From contig JAOTOL010001647.1 in NCBI GenBank assembly GCA_034440575.1, positions 3,556,501 through 3,620,500 of the forward strand: a stretch of 64,000 nucleotides of DNA. Reading direction: 5' to 3'. How positions within the stretch are numbered: position 1 is the stretch's first letter; the number at the start of each line of letters is the position of its first letter. The position numbers were made by a program, and so were the translations under genes. This document shows, one piece after another, positions 11,392 through 22,518 of this stretch. Under the pieces are notes generated by a model. That model searched no databases. It was not told the DNA's origin and saw nothing but the letters and a program-made list of their open reading frames with translations. Source of the DNA: Imbricaverruca yamaguchii (lineage: Eukaryota; Arthropoda; Thecostraca; Neoverrucidae).

Positions 11392-11805
11392 AGGGTGACG
11401 GCCAGCGAGTGTAGCGAGTGCAGCCGATGGCCAGCGAGTGTAGCGAGTGTAGCCGAGGGCTAGCGAGGGTGGGGAGGGGAGGCGATGGGCGGTGGGTGTG
11501 GGGGGGGGGGAGGATGGGTAGAGGTAGGGGGGGGGGGGCAGCGAGTGTAGCGAGTGCAGCCGATGGCCAGCGAGTGTAGCGAGTGCAGCCGATGGCAAGC
11601 GAGTGTAGCGAGTGTAGCGAGTGTAGCCGATGGTCAGTGAGTGTAGCGGGTGTAGCCGATGGCCAACGAGTGTAGCGAGTGTAGCCGATGGCCAGTGAGT
11701 GTAGCGAGTGTAGCCGATGGCCAGCGAGTGTAGCGAGTGTAGCCGATGGCCAGCGAGTGTAGCGAGTGTAGCCGATGGCCAGCGAGTGTAGCCGACAGGG
11801 CAGAC
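11392..11805. repeat. 29-bp minisatellite with internal 10-bp repeat
   Basis: Unit GTGTAGCGAGTGTAGCCGAT then GGCCAGCGA. The internal GTGTAGCGA word is itself doubled or tripled in some units. Broken at 11465-11545 by G-rich sequence with runs of 10 or more G. Confidence 0.92.
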
Positions 11806-11984
11806 TCCCGGCAATGTGAGGTCACAGCACCGCCGCATCATCCGCCGACCTTATCTCTCGCACGACCACACATCCGGACCAGTTGGCCAGACCGGGCAGG
11901 CCCGAGAGAGCTGAGGGGCCCGCCGCAGCTCGGGAGGAGTACAACAGCTGGAGGGACCCACGGCAGCTAGACTCGTGACAGCTG

Positions 11985-12260
11985 GGAAAACTTAGCGCGG
12001 CGACCAGGACAGCTGAGCGACCCGAAACAGATGGGGCGCCCGGGACAGCTGTGGGGGGCCAGGACAGCTGTGGGGGCCAGGACAGATGTTTGGGTCAGGG
12101 CAGGTGATGGGGTACGGGACGGCCAGGGATCCACGGCTGCTGAGAAGGCCTAGGACAGCCGAGGAGACATAATGTCGTCAAGGGGACCCAGAACATCCGA
12201 GCTCAGATGTTCTCAAGACCTGGGACAGCTCAGGAGATCCATGGTGGCTGAGGAGGTCCA
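11985..12260. repeat. degenerate ~20-30-bp repeats
   Basis: GGACAGCTG or GGACAGATG words recur irregularly with GGGG(C/G)CCAGG spacers. A decayed array rather than a clean tandem block. Confidence 0.55.
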
Positions 12261-13060
12261 CGCAGTTGAAGAAACACAGGATCGCTGTGGATACCGTTGA
12301 CAGCCCCAAAGAGGCCCAAAGTAGCCAAGCGAAACCAGGGCAGAGAATGAGGCCCAGGGAAGCGGGGTGAAGCCCAGGACAGTGGCAGAAGATCCCGGGC
12401 GGTAATGCACGCCATGCCACGAAACATTTTTACGAGCGAAATGTGTTCAACGTCCCTCCGAGAACGAAAGCAAGCTGTGCAAGATCGTCTGAAAGCATGG
12501 AGCGGAGCCGGGAGTCCGCGAAGCATATTTTCAATTTTTCCATGTAAGGTCCAGGGTGCAAATGGTGAAGGCTGACGAGTCGTGATACACTACTCGTGAA
12601 AATGCGTGGACTATAATAATTCACTAAACTGACATCCTTTACAAAAGGCGTCTCGTCATCGCGCTTCCGGATGTATGTTTTAGCAGTCTTTACATCTCGT
12701 TTCTAACAGCACTGTGTAAGTAGCATGCACATGTTCACTAATACGGATGGTGATGCACGCACATCTCGTGATGCAAGTGATTACGCATGATGCGGTCTGC
12801 CATGTACTGTCAATTGTTGACAGAGTATGCATAACTTCTTCCGAAACAACGCAAGCAGTCCAGTGCTGGTATGTTATTAAGTTGATATTGAGCTTAAATG
12901 AGCGGACTAGCGGACATTTTAAATGGAATCGTTTTCATTGTGAATTTAGCCACTCCACTGTAATGTTTTCGATGTCGTACGCCAAAGAAAAAAGAAAAAA
13001 ACATTGATTTAACACTGGATGGAGATGGGTTGCTGAATGCCCACGTTCTTGCGCTATTGA
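12261..13060. other. unique, AT-richer segment
   Basis: No gene identified. A short inverted repeat CTGTCAA-TTG-TTGACAG lies at 12817-12833. Open frames of 86 codons (plus, 12747-13007) and about 98 codons (minus, 12526-12230) match nothing I know. Confidence 0.4.
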
Positions 13061-13072
13061 ACTGAAGGTGGT

Positions 13073-13285
13073 TTATTCGGAGGCCCTTGTGCAGGCTGCG
13101 AGACCCACCTCGTCGCTGTCGTACTCGCTGTCCGAGCCGGGCGGCGGTGATCTGGAGAGCCGGCAGGGACCGCGACCCAACATACTGCCGCCTCGGGTCA
13201 CGTGTGACCGGCTGTCGCCCAGGTCACGTGTACACCGGCTGACGTCACCGACTGAACACCGAACACCGCAGCGCCACCGAACCAC
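13073..13285 (-). CDS. possible terminal exon, unassigned
   Basis: Minus-strand open frame ending SPPPGSDSEYDSDEVGL...ASE. The acidic SDSEYDSDEV stretch looks more like a real low-complexity protein tail than repeat-derived sequence. The stop codon is embedded in GAATAAACC, so an AATAAA polyadenylation word overlaps it. Against this: only 71 codons, high GC favours open frames, and no upstream exon or domain was found. Confidence 0.15.
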   Translation of the reverse strand: MVRWRCGVRCSVGDVSRCTRDLGDSRSHVTRGGSMLGRGPCRLSRSPPPGSDSEYDSDEVGLAACTRASE

Positions 13286-13850
13286 TCAAGGCCGCTCCGC
13301 CGTTCACCCCGCAGACGCTGCGCTTTTTAGAAGACGCAGCATTCGTCTCGCAGTTTCGACCCGGACCCCAGAGACACTGCGCTGCGGAACACACCGTCCA
13401 CGAGACTACAAGTCGAAGTGTGCGTCAGAGCCGATGTCGAGTCGTCGCCGGATCGGATCGACCCAGCCGAGACGCATTCGACAGGGACTGACGTCGGCGG
13501 CCCCTCGGGCTGCGACTGCAGAGCGCGTTGCACGTCACGTCACGTCACTGGCCACAGCGGTCACCACCGTCCCACAGCGCCGCCCCGAGCGTCAGCTCCG
13601 CGCTGCGTCCGCCGCCGGCCGCCTTCCCGCACTGGTAGTGGCGGCGCCAGCCGAGCCGCGGCCGGCGCACAACCGGCGCCAGCTGATTCAGCCGCGCTGC
13701 GCCGGCGCCGCCAGCCGGCGCCACCGCTGTCACCCCTCCCCTGCCCCCGCCCCCACCCCCGGCAGTCGCACACGTGCCGGGGCCGGGCCGCGCCACCTGC
13801 CGCCGGGCCCAGCGGCGGCGCCGGCACGAGAGCGACAGTGACGTCACTGG
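13190..13850. promoter_or_regulatory. CpG-rich block with CRE and E-box words
   Basis: CpG-rich non-repetitive DNA running to about 14.05 kb. It holds two GGTCACGTGT words (13196-13205 and 13222-13231, each with E-box CACGTG), a perfect CRE TGACGTCA at 13240-13247, three overlapping CGTCA half sites at about 13535-13553, and a 14-bp perfect palindrome CAGTGACGTCACTG at 13836-13849. This resembles an invertebrate or vertebrate promoter region, but no associated gene is visible, so function is inferred. Confidence 0.3.
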
Positions 13851-14138
13851 GCTAGCGCACACAGCGCCGCTGCGACGGTTGGCGGCCCGTGACAACTGCG
13901 GTAGTTCCTGGGTCAGTATGCGACCTGGATTACGCGCCTGTTGCCACCGTGCGGCGAGCCGTGCATCGTGCGAACAGGGCGACCAGTAGCAGCAGGCCGT
14001 ATGCCAGCGCGACAGCCGGCCTGCCTCCGCACTAAACCCACAGCTGCCCGCAGTCGTCGGCTGTCATCTGTCATCTGACATCCGTCACCTGTCAGGGGCG
14101 CCCGGCCGGTTGTCGGTCAGTCAGGACACAGTCAGTCA

Positions 14139-14176
14139 GTTAGTTGATTATTTGGGCTTTAGGGCGCTTCGACCAG
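14139..14176 (-). mobile_element. family C SINE-like tail
   Basis: GTTGATTATTTGGGCTTTAG then GGCGCTTCGACCAG, the reverse complement of the conserved 3' end of dispersed family C, including its TGATT tail. Confidence 0.55.
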
Positions 14177-14443
14177 AGTTGAGATCAATCGCACCCAGGG
14201 CACGGTCAAAGGTCGGTTAGGACAGGGCCTCCTCTAAGGAATATTCACTTGGTGGGATTTCTTCCTCGTGGCTAATCAGTGCCATATGGCTTCACGGGCG
14301 GATTTAGCCCTCCGGTTTGGGGGGAGGATTTAGCTTTCATTTATTCGGGGCCTCTACGCGAACTCAGCAGGCCCGACTGCCAATCTGTGTGTGTGGCCCC
14401 AGCGCGATTTTTGTGGACCGCGGTAACATTATTCGGAACCCAC

Positions 14444-14607
14444 TTGTTGTTTGTTTATTGGTTGGCTCACGACACACTTTATGCACATTCACGGCTAATG
14501 GCGCCGCCCACACTGTTCCGCCGGTGGGCCGCGGGATTGGGAAATGTCCTGAGTGGCGCTATAGTCGAACCCGGGACCTTTAGTACCCATAGCTCGACAC
14601 CTTAACC
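14444..14607 (-). mobile_element. SINE family B, full copy
   Basis: 164-bp tRNA-derived SINE on minus, bounded by a perfect 13-bp target-site duplication ATTCGGAACCCAC (14431-14443 and 14608-14620). Read on minus it starts GGTTAAGGTGTCGAG (box A-like), has a box B GGTTCGACTA (revcomp at 14562-14571), and ends CCAACCAATAAACAAACAAC, a typical A/C-rich SINE tail. The same body is found truncated at 27539-27677. RNA polymerase III promoter function is expected from the box words but not shown. Confidence 0.85.
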
Positions 14608-14639
14608 ATTCGGAACCCACCACTTTCAGAATGGAGGGG

Positions 14640-15470
14640 AGACGTTTTCCCCTCGGTGCGCCACTGCGGCTGTTCACCGCGCTTTTTCAGCCGATGAAAC
14701 TTTCACAGTAGAAACTTTCATGAAACTTCGGAGTATTTTCTTTCGGGACCTTTTCTAAAATATTCCGGTGCTCGGTTCCATTCGATCGAGCAGCGGCGTG
14801 ATTTTTGAGGTAGATATATATTTCTTAAAGCCCCCTGTGCTATATTTTTTAGCCCCGATATGATTTTTTAGGCTCGCGGTGCGATTTTTATTCGGTAGTT
14901 CGGCACGCTTCTTTTCTGATGTTCAACGGTTTTTTGGTAGACACTGACGCAATATGAAACCCCAGTGACATTCGGGGAAAGGATTGATTTTTAGGAGGCA
15001 GCTGCAGCTTTTGGGGCCCCGACGGGACCTTTTGGGCCACCGATATGATTCTCAAGAGCTGCGACGCGACTTCTTTGGGTCCCACTGATTTTTTTTTTTG
15101 TCCCCGATGTCACTTGCTGGGATCCATACTGCGAGTTTTAGCAGCTTCTAACAGACACCCAACGTGATTTCCGGGGACCCCAGTGAGGCTTTTTGGGTTC
15201 TGAGCGCTATTTCGGGGGCGCCGGCCCGACATTTTCAGGCCTACATCGTGTTTTTTAGGGGCCTTAACGCAACTTTTTGGGAGCCCAGGTTCCACATTCT
15301 TGAGCACCCAGCGCCTTTTTTCATGGTCACTGAACACTTTTTGGGACCTACAATGCGATTTTTAGTGACCTCGGTGCGAATATTTCGGGCTCAGAGGGAT
15401 TTTTATGGAGTACTGCACAATCTTTTCCCGAACCCCGGTGCGATTCTTGGGGCCCCATCACCTCTCAGTT
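14640..15470. repeat. degenerate array with GATTTTT and GGG(A/C)CC words
   Basis: About 18 irregular units of roughly 40-50 bp, each resembling (T)GCGATTTTT-(A/G)GGGxCCCC-GxTG. Pairwise similarity is low but the order of words is regular. Unlike neighbouring arrays it is T- and G-rich. The lack of homogenisation suggests great age. A 224-codon plus frame starts inside it at 15164 but shows no known domain. Confidence 0.6.
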
Positions 15471-15522
15471 GGGGGGTGGGTGGGGGTGGGGGTGGGGGGT
15501 GGGAGTGGGGGCTACTACAGCG
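15464..15522 (+). repeat. G-rich tract with quadruplex potential
   Basis: At least six runs of three or more G separated by single T or A bases (GGGTGGGGGTGGGGGTGGGG core). Fits the standard G3+N1-7 quadruplex pattern on the plus strand. Confidence 0.75.
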
Positions 15523-16035
15523 CTTACCCGGGAGAAAGGCCTGGGGGAGGAAAACCGATGAACATTGCACCACGTCACATATTGCCGTTTTACAGCCACC
15601 TAGCTTCATGTGTCTTCATGTTAGCAACATCGAAGAAAAGACCGCAAGTGAATATCTAAAGCTCTTCACCTTTATGTCATCAGGCCTGCATCACGGCTCC
15701 TCTGTGCTGCGCTTAGAAGTCTACGTCATTTTTTGTGACACCACTATTAGTGGACCCAGTCGCGGGCTTTGTAGCATGCATTTTTTCACCGAAGCATTTC
15801 ACATTCGATACTTCATCATCGTTTTCACCTTAGTATAAATGCAGCCAACTTGCTACCTTCTTTTCTTCGTGACAAAAATGCACCGTTCCCAGGAAAGATC
15901 ACATTCGCTACTGCAACCATACTAAGATTTGTTTTGATTGCTTTCTCCATCGAGGCTATTTTTGATTGTTTTTTTTTTAAACTCCACCAGGTCGGATTTC
16001 ACGGCACTGGGTGGGACGCATCCCACCTAGTCAAC
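15523..16035. other. unique sequence, no gene seen
   Basis: Non-repetitive. The plus-strand frame entering from the left stays open to 15838 without any recognisable motif. Confidence 0.35.
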
Positions 16036-16230
16036 ATTTTAGAGGAAGCCCTGGGTTAGGACACGATCAGGGGTAAATGCCAAGTAGTGCCGATTTTCAA
16101 AAAAGGAAGTATGAAGTGTGTGGGAAACTACAGGCCAGTCAGTTTGATCTCAATAGTTTGCAAGGTACTAGACAAACTTGTCAAACAGAATATACAGACT
16201 CATTTAGATAGGCACAACCAGGGCTGGACA
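16036..16230 (+). pseudogene. non-LTR retrotransposon reverse transcriptase fragment
   Basis: Translation in one frame gives QVVPIFKKGS followed by NYRPVSLISIVCKVLDKL and a QNIQTHLD word. These are the conserved fingers/palm-entry motifs of CR1/Jockey-type non-LTR reverse transcriptases (PI-F/Y-KKG...NYRPVSL...K-E/D). A stop codon lies upstream at about 16058-16060, and the sequence loses similarity after about 16230, before the catalytic YADD region. It is a truncated dead copy. Its motif spelling differs from the remnant at 26746-28301, so it is probably a different family. Confidence 0.85.
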
Positions 16231-16439
16231 ACGGCAATCAGCTGCTGGGGTGTCGTTTAGCTACAAATATGACGATTCTGGGAGATTATGATCGATATCT
16301 TTTTTACATCTACGAGCGTCAAATTGGCCAATAAGAGTGCAGCATTCTTGTGAAAATAGCAAGAGTACCTTTTGTCGAACCCTTTGTGTATGGGTGAGTC
16401 GTGTACGTTGTGGGTTGGGTTGGTTGTGCTTTGTAATGA

Positions 16440-16515
16440 TTATTACTATCGATAGGGTGCGAGTGGGGTGCGGGTGGGCGGGGGGGAGGGGGAGGGGGGG
16501 GGGGGGGGGAGGGAC
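16440..16515 (+). repeat. poly-G and G-rich tract
   Basis: Includes an uninterrupted run of about 17 G at 16494-16509 and further GGG(A/T) words. Possible quadruplex former and likely sequencing trouble spot. Confidence 0.8.
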
Positions 16516-16589
16516 GGCGGAGGCGCCATCAACGATGCAGTGTTTACCGGTACATCGGTGTTTCAGCCGCGCCGTCGCGTCGCCACCCA

Positions 16590-18310
16590 CACGGCGCCCA
16601 CCAGACCGTGCCGGACACCGCAGCCACATAACATAACATACCGCCGCCACAACCATCACACGGCGCCCACCAGACCGTGCCGGACACCGCAGCCACATAA
16701 CATAACATACCGCCGCCACAACCATCACACGGCGCCCACCAGACCGGACACCGCAGCCACATAACATAACACACCGCCGCCACAACCATCACACGGCGCC
16801 CACCAGACCGGACACCGCAGCCACATAACATAACATACCGCCGCCACAACCATCACACGGCGCCCACCAGACCGTGCCGGACACCGCAGCCACATAACAT
16901 AACACACCGCCGCCACAACCATCACACGGCGCCCACCACATCAGACGGCGCATAGCCGGACACCGCAGCCACATAACATAACATACCGCCGTCACAACCA
17001 TCACACGGCGCCCATCAGACCGGACACCGCAGCCACATAACAAACCCGCCTCACAACCACACGCCCACAGACCACACCGTACCACATAACATACCGCCGT
17101 CACAACCATCACACGGCGCCCATCAGACCGGACACCGCAGCCACATAACATAACACACCGCCGTCACAACCATCACACGGCGCCCACCAGACCGCCGGAC
17201 ACCGCAGCCACATAACATAACACACCGCCGTCACAACCATCACACGGCGCCCATCAGACCGGACACCGAACCATAGGCAGACCGACACCGCAGCCACATA
17301 ACATAACATACCGCCGTCACAACCACCACACGGCGCCCACAGCCGGACACGCAGCCACATAACATAACACACCGCCGTCACAACCATCACACGGCGCCCA
17401 CCAGACCGGACACCGCAGCCACATAACATAACATACCGCCGTCACAACCATCACACGGCGCCCACCAGACCGGACACCGCAGCCACATAACATAACATAC
17501 CGCAGCCACAACCATCACACGGCGCCCACCAGACCGGACACCGCAGCCACATAACATAACATACCGCAGCCACAACCATCACACGGCGCCCATCAGACCG
17601 GACACCGCAGCCACATAACATAAATAACACACCGCCGTCACAACCATCACACGGCGCCCATCAGACCCGGACACCGCAGCCAACATAACATAACACACCG
17701 CCGTCACAACCATCACACGGCGCCCACCAGACCGTGCCGGACACCGAAGCCACATAACATAACATACCGCCGCCACAACCATCACATGGTGCCCATCAGA
17801 CCGGACACCGCCGTCACAACCATCACACGGCGCCCACCAGACCGTGCCGGACACTGACGCCACATAACATAACACACCGCCGTCACAACCATCACACGGC
17901 GCCCATCAGACCGGACACCGCAGCCACATAACATAACATACCGCCGTCACAACCATCACACGGCGCCCACCAGACCGGACACCGCAGCCACATAACATAA
18001 CATAACACACCGCCGTCACAACCATCACACGGCGCCCACCAGACCGGACACCGCAGCCACATAACATAACATACCGCCGTCACAACCATCACACGGCGCC
18101 CATCAGACCGGACACCGCAGCCACATAACATAACATACCGCCGCCACAACCATCACACGGCGCCCACCAGACCGGACACCGCAGCCACATAACATAACAC
18201 ACCGCCGTCACAACCATCACACGGCGCCCATCAGACCGGACACCGCAGCCACATAACATAACATACCGCCGTCACAACCATCACACGGCGCCCATCAGAC
18301 TCCTGACACC
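16590..18310. repeat. 64-bp minisatellite, about 26 copies
   Basis: Unit CCGGACACCGCAGCCACATA, ACATAACATACCGCCGTCAC, AACCATCACACGGCGCCCAC plus CAGA. Small insertions (GTGCCGG; extra ATAACA) and deletions occur. ACATACC/ACACACC and CCGCC/CCGTC variants are interspersed. A more divergent patch lies at 17035-17085. Confidence 0.96.
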
Positions 18311-18650
18311 GCTGCCAGCATAACACAGCGGCTGCCGCAGCTACATAGCATACACAACGACCGCCTCAGCAGCATACCACATAACATAGCGGCAGCATCA
18401 GCTACACAGCATCATAACATACAGCCGCCTCAGACATATAACATAGCATAACGGCCGCCTCAGCCATATAACATCAAAGGATAACGACCGCCTCAGCTAC
18501 GTAGTATACCATGGCGACCGCCTCAGCTATATCACATAAAATATCGACAGCCTCAGCTACATAGAATAGCATAACGACCGCCTCGGCTATGTAACATAGC
18601 ACAACGGCGGCATGAGCAGCGTACCATCATAACACAACGGCCGCGTCAGG
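18311..18650. repeat. degenerate continuation of the ACATAACATA array
   Basis: CATAACATA and CCGCCTCAGC words recur at irregular 30-50-bp spacing. It appears to be the decayed right edge of the 64-bp array, as expected if turnover is fastest in the array centre. Confidence 0.7.
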
Positions 18651-18700
18651 TATAGTTAGTTAGTAATTAGGGTTTTAGGGCGCATCAACTGCGCATCTGA
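18651..18700 (-). mobile_element. family C SINE-like tail fragment
   Basis: TAGTTAGTAATTAGGGTTTT then AGGGCGCATCAACTGC matches the minus orientation of the family C 3' end. Confidence 0.45.
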
Positions 18701-19330
18701 TATATAGCATCTGATATATAGCATATCATAATGACCGCCGGGATGGCACAACAGGCGTGTGGACCACCCCCACAGGCGCGGGCTCAGTACCACAGACGCT
18801 GCGCTGTCGCCGGACTGGTCCACGCTCAACAGCCGGCCACCACCTACAGCGACCCCCTCTCCACCAGTCCCACGGGACCGTCTGTGCCTATCGAGCGCGC
18901 CTGTTAACGGCCTCTTCACCATCCTGAATTCGCCAGATGTGGGCCACTGCTGGAGGCCAGCGCCCCTCATTTGCATAGCTCCCGCCCGTGTATGCCCATC
19001 GCGCGCCAACTCATTTCACTGGAATGACACCATAAATGCCACGACACAGACAGATTCCGCTTGAGAGCCGACCGAGAGCCGCACAAGGTACGAAGAGATA
19101 TTGTTAGGCGTTGAACAAACTTTTTTTTAAAGTGGAAGAAGCATGAAAGTGGAATGGAAGCATTCCAGCTATGAGAGTGGGAGAAGCAGAAATTGACAAC
19201 CTTAGTGGTAGATACGGAATTGACAGCCTTAGTGGAGAATACAGAATTGCATCATTAGTGGAGAATGCGTAATTTCAGCTCCTGAAGGTAGCGGTAGTAG
19301 CCATCTCTGTGAACGCCAAATCAGCATGGT
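18701..19330. other. unique sequence
   Basis: No gene recognised. A short direct repeat of ATTGACA(A/G)CCTTAGTGG lies at 19192-19240. Confidence 0.4.
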
Positions 19331-19500
19331 CAGGTCATGCCAGGGTCACCCTGACACGCCACAACGGGTTAGGTCAAGCCACCCGACCTGTCACCGGGTC
19401 AGGTTAGGTCAGGCCACCCAGACCCGTAACACCGGGTCAGATTAGGTCAGGCCTTCCTGACTTGCCACACTGAGGTCAGGTCAGGGCCAACCAGACCCGC
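19330..19500. repeat. four diverged ~45-bp units with GGTCAGGTTAGGTCAGG
   Basis: GGTCAGGTC, GGTTAGGTCA and GCCACCC(A)GACC words recur about every 45 bp. Moderately decayed. Confidence 0.65.
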
Positions 19501-19854
19501 CACCCCTTCCCCTCTAGGCACTGTTGTGACCCATATTGTGTCCCCTGTTTCGGCTGTCCCCGTGTTTCCGAACCATTGGCGTCGCCACGGTAGGATGACG
19601 GGGATGCGTCCCCCAAACAATCATTGTAAAACCTAACACCACGCCTATGGTGTTGCATGGAAAACATAACTACAACATTAGCGCCACCGATACAACATCC
19701 GTAGCAATGCCTGCGCCTCGCACCTCAGTACCGTCCGAAACCAGCTGAAACCCATCGCGACTGTACCATTTCCTCACAGCCGGGAAATGTGTCGTCCGAA
19801 TAGTCGTGAGCACACACAATTTAAAGTTGTCACTAATAATGCAGAGATGGAGAT
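19501..19854. other. unique sequence
   Basis: No gene or RNA feature seen. Confidence 0.35.
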
Positions 19855-20040
19855 GACCGCGGCAAACATGGACGGGTGACCGCGGTAAACATGGATAGAT
19901 GACCGCGGCCAACATGGACAGGTGACCGCAGTAAACATGGACAGGTGACCGCGGCAAACATGGACGGGTGACCGCGGTAAACATGGACAGATGACCGCGG
20001 CCAACATGGCCAGGTGACCTCGGCAAACACGGACCACCAG
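19855..20040. repeat. 23-bp minisatellite, 8 copies
   Basis: Unit GACCGCGGCAAACATGGACA plus GGT at exact 23-bp spacing. Alternating CGGTAAAC and CGGC(A/C)AAC variants hint at a 46-bp higher-order pair. Confidence 0.92.
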
Positions 20041-20129
20041 CGCCTTCCACCATCCAACATGGGCTTAGCGTTCGCCGGGTCCAGGGCGGGTTCCGTCCGC
20101 CTTCGCCGGACGAAACCGAGGAAAAGACG

Positions 20130-22518
20130 GAATTTGGCAGCTGGCGAGGGGTGTCTGGTAGCTGGGAGACTTGGCAGCTGGGGAGGGACGGGATCTGGCA
20201 GCTGGGGGATGGGCTGGATCTGGCAGCTGGGGAGGAGCTGGATCTGGAAGCTGGGGGATGGACTAGATCTGGTAGCTGAGGAAAGGCTGGATCTGGGAGC
20301 TGGGGAGGGGCTGGATCTGACAGCTGGGGAAAGGCTGGATCTGACAGCTGGAGGATGGTCAGGAACTGTCAGCTGTGTGAGGGGTTGGATCTGACAGCTG
20401 AAGGATGGTCAGGAACTGTCAGTTGGGTGAGGGGTGGGATCTGACGGCTGGAGGATGGTCAGGAACTGTCAGCTGGGTGAGGGGTGGGATCTGACAGCTG
20501 GAGGATGGTCAGGAACTGTCAGCTGGGTGAGGGGTGGGATCTGACAGCTGGAGGATGGTCAGGAACTGTTAGCTGGGTGAGGGTGGGATCTGACAGCTGG
20601 AGGATGGTCAGGAACTGTCAGCTGGGTGAGGGGTGGGATCTGGCAGCTGGAGGATGGTCAGGAACTGTCAGCTGGGTGAGGGTGGAATCTGACAGCTGGA
20701 GGATGGTCAGGAACTGTTAGCTGGGTGAGGGGTGGGATCTGACAGCTGGAGGATGGTCAGGAACTGTCAACTGGGTGAGGGGTTGAATCTGGCAGCTGGA
20801 GGATGGTCAGGAACTGTCAACTGGGTGAGGGGTTGGATCTGGCAGCTGGAGGATGGTCAGGAACTGTCAGCTGGGTGAGGGGTGGAATCTGACAGCTGGA
20901 GGATGGTCAGGAACTGTCAGCTGGTTGAGGGTGAGATCTGGCAGCTGGAGGATGGTCAGGAACTGTCAGCTGGGTGAGGGGTGGGATCTGACGGCTGGAG
21001 GATGGTCAGGAACTGTCAGCTGGGTGAGGGGTGGGATCTGACGGCTGGAGGATGGTCAGGAACTGTCAACTGGGTGAGGGGTGGGATCTGGCAGCTGGAG
21101 GATGGTCAGGAACTGTCAGCTGGGTGAGGGGTGGGATCTGACAGCTGGAGGATGGTCAGGAACTGTCAGCTGGGTGAGGGTGGGATCTGACGGCTGGAGG
21201 ATCGTCAGGAACTGTCAGCTGGGTGAGGGGTGGGATCCGACAGCTGGAGGATGGTCAGGAACTGTCAGCTGGGTGAGGGGGGGATCTGACGGCTGGAAGA
21301 TGGTCAGGAACTGTCAGCTGGGTGAGGGGTTGGATCTGGCAGCTGGAGGATGATCAGGAACTGTCAACCGGGTGAGGGTTCAGCTGGAGAGAGATTTAAT
21401 TAACTGTAGCTGGGTGAGGGGTTGGATCTGGCAGCTGGAGGATGGTCAGGAACTGTCAGCTGGGTGAGGGGTTGGATCTGACAGCTGGAGGATGGTCAGG
21501 AACTGTCAGCTGGGTGAGGGTGGGATCTGACGGCTGGAGGATGGTCAGGAACTGTCAGCTGGGTGAGGGGTGGGATCTGACAGCTGGAGGATGGTCAGGA
21601 ACTGTCAGCTGGGTGAGGGGTGGGATCTGACGGCTGGAGGATGGTCAGGAACTGTCAGCTGGGTGAGGGGTGGGATCTGACAGCTGGAGGATGGTCAGGA
21701 ACTGTCAGCTGGGTGAGGGGGTGGGATCTGACGGCTGGAGGATGGTCAGGATCTGTCAGCTGGGTGAGGGTGGATCTGACGGCTGGAGGATGGTCAGGAA
21801 CTGTCAGCTGGGTGAGGGGTGGGATCTGGCAGCTGGAGGATGGTCAGGAACTGTCAGCTGGGTGAGGGTGGGATCTGACGGCTGGAGGATGGTCAGGAAC
21901 TGTCAGCTGGGTGAGGGGTTGGATCTGGCAGCTGGAGGATGGTCAGGAACTGTCAGCTGGGTGAGGGGTGGGATCCGACAGCTGGAGGATGGTCAGGAAC
22001 TGTCAGCTGGGTGAGGGTGGGATCCGACAGCTGGAGGATGGTCAGGAACTGTCAGCTGGGTGAGGGGTTGGATCCGCAGCTGAGGATGGTCAGGAACTGT
22101 CAGCTGAGTGAGGTGGCAGCTGGAGGATGGTCAGGAACTGTCAGCTGGGTGAGGGTGGGATCCGACAGCTGGAGGATGGTCAGGAACTGTCAGCTGGGTG
22201 AGGGGTGGGATCCGACAGCTGGAGGATGGTCAGGAACTGTCAGCTGGGTGAGGGTGGGATCCGACAGCTGGAGGATGGTCAGGAACTGTCAGCTGGGTGG
22301 GGGGTGGGATCCGACGGCTGGAGGATGGTCAGGAACTGTCAGCTGGGTGAGGGGTGGGATCTGACAGCTGGAGGATGGTCAGGAACTGTCAGCTGGGTGA
22401 GGGGTGGGATCTGACAGCTGGAGGATGGTCAGGAACTGTCAGCTGGGTGAGGGGTGGGATCTGACGGCTGGAGGATGGTCAGGAACTGTCAGCTGGGTGA
22501 GGGGTGGGATCTGACAGC
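20130..22518. repeat. 50-bp minisatellite, about 47 copies
   Basis: Unit GATCTGACAGCTGGAGGATG, GTCAGGAACTGTCAGCTGGG, TGAGGGGTGG. 49-bp units arise where GGGG is GGG. Edge copies (20130-20340) are degenerate while the core is nearly identical. The plus strand is G-rich (GGG-TGA-GGGG-T-GGG in each unit). At 21375-21420 one unit is disrupted by a short foreign segment (GAGAGATTTAATTAACTG). Confidence 0.97.
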
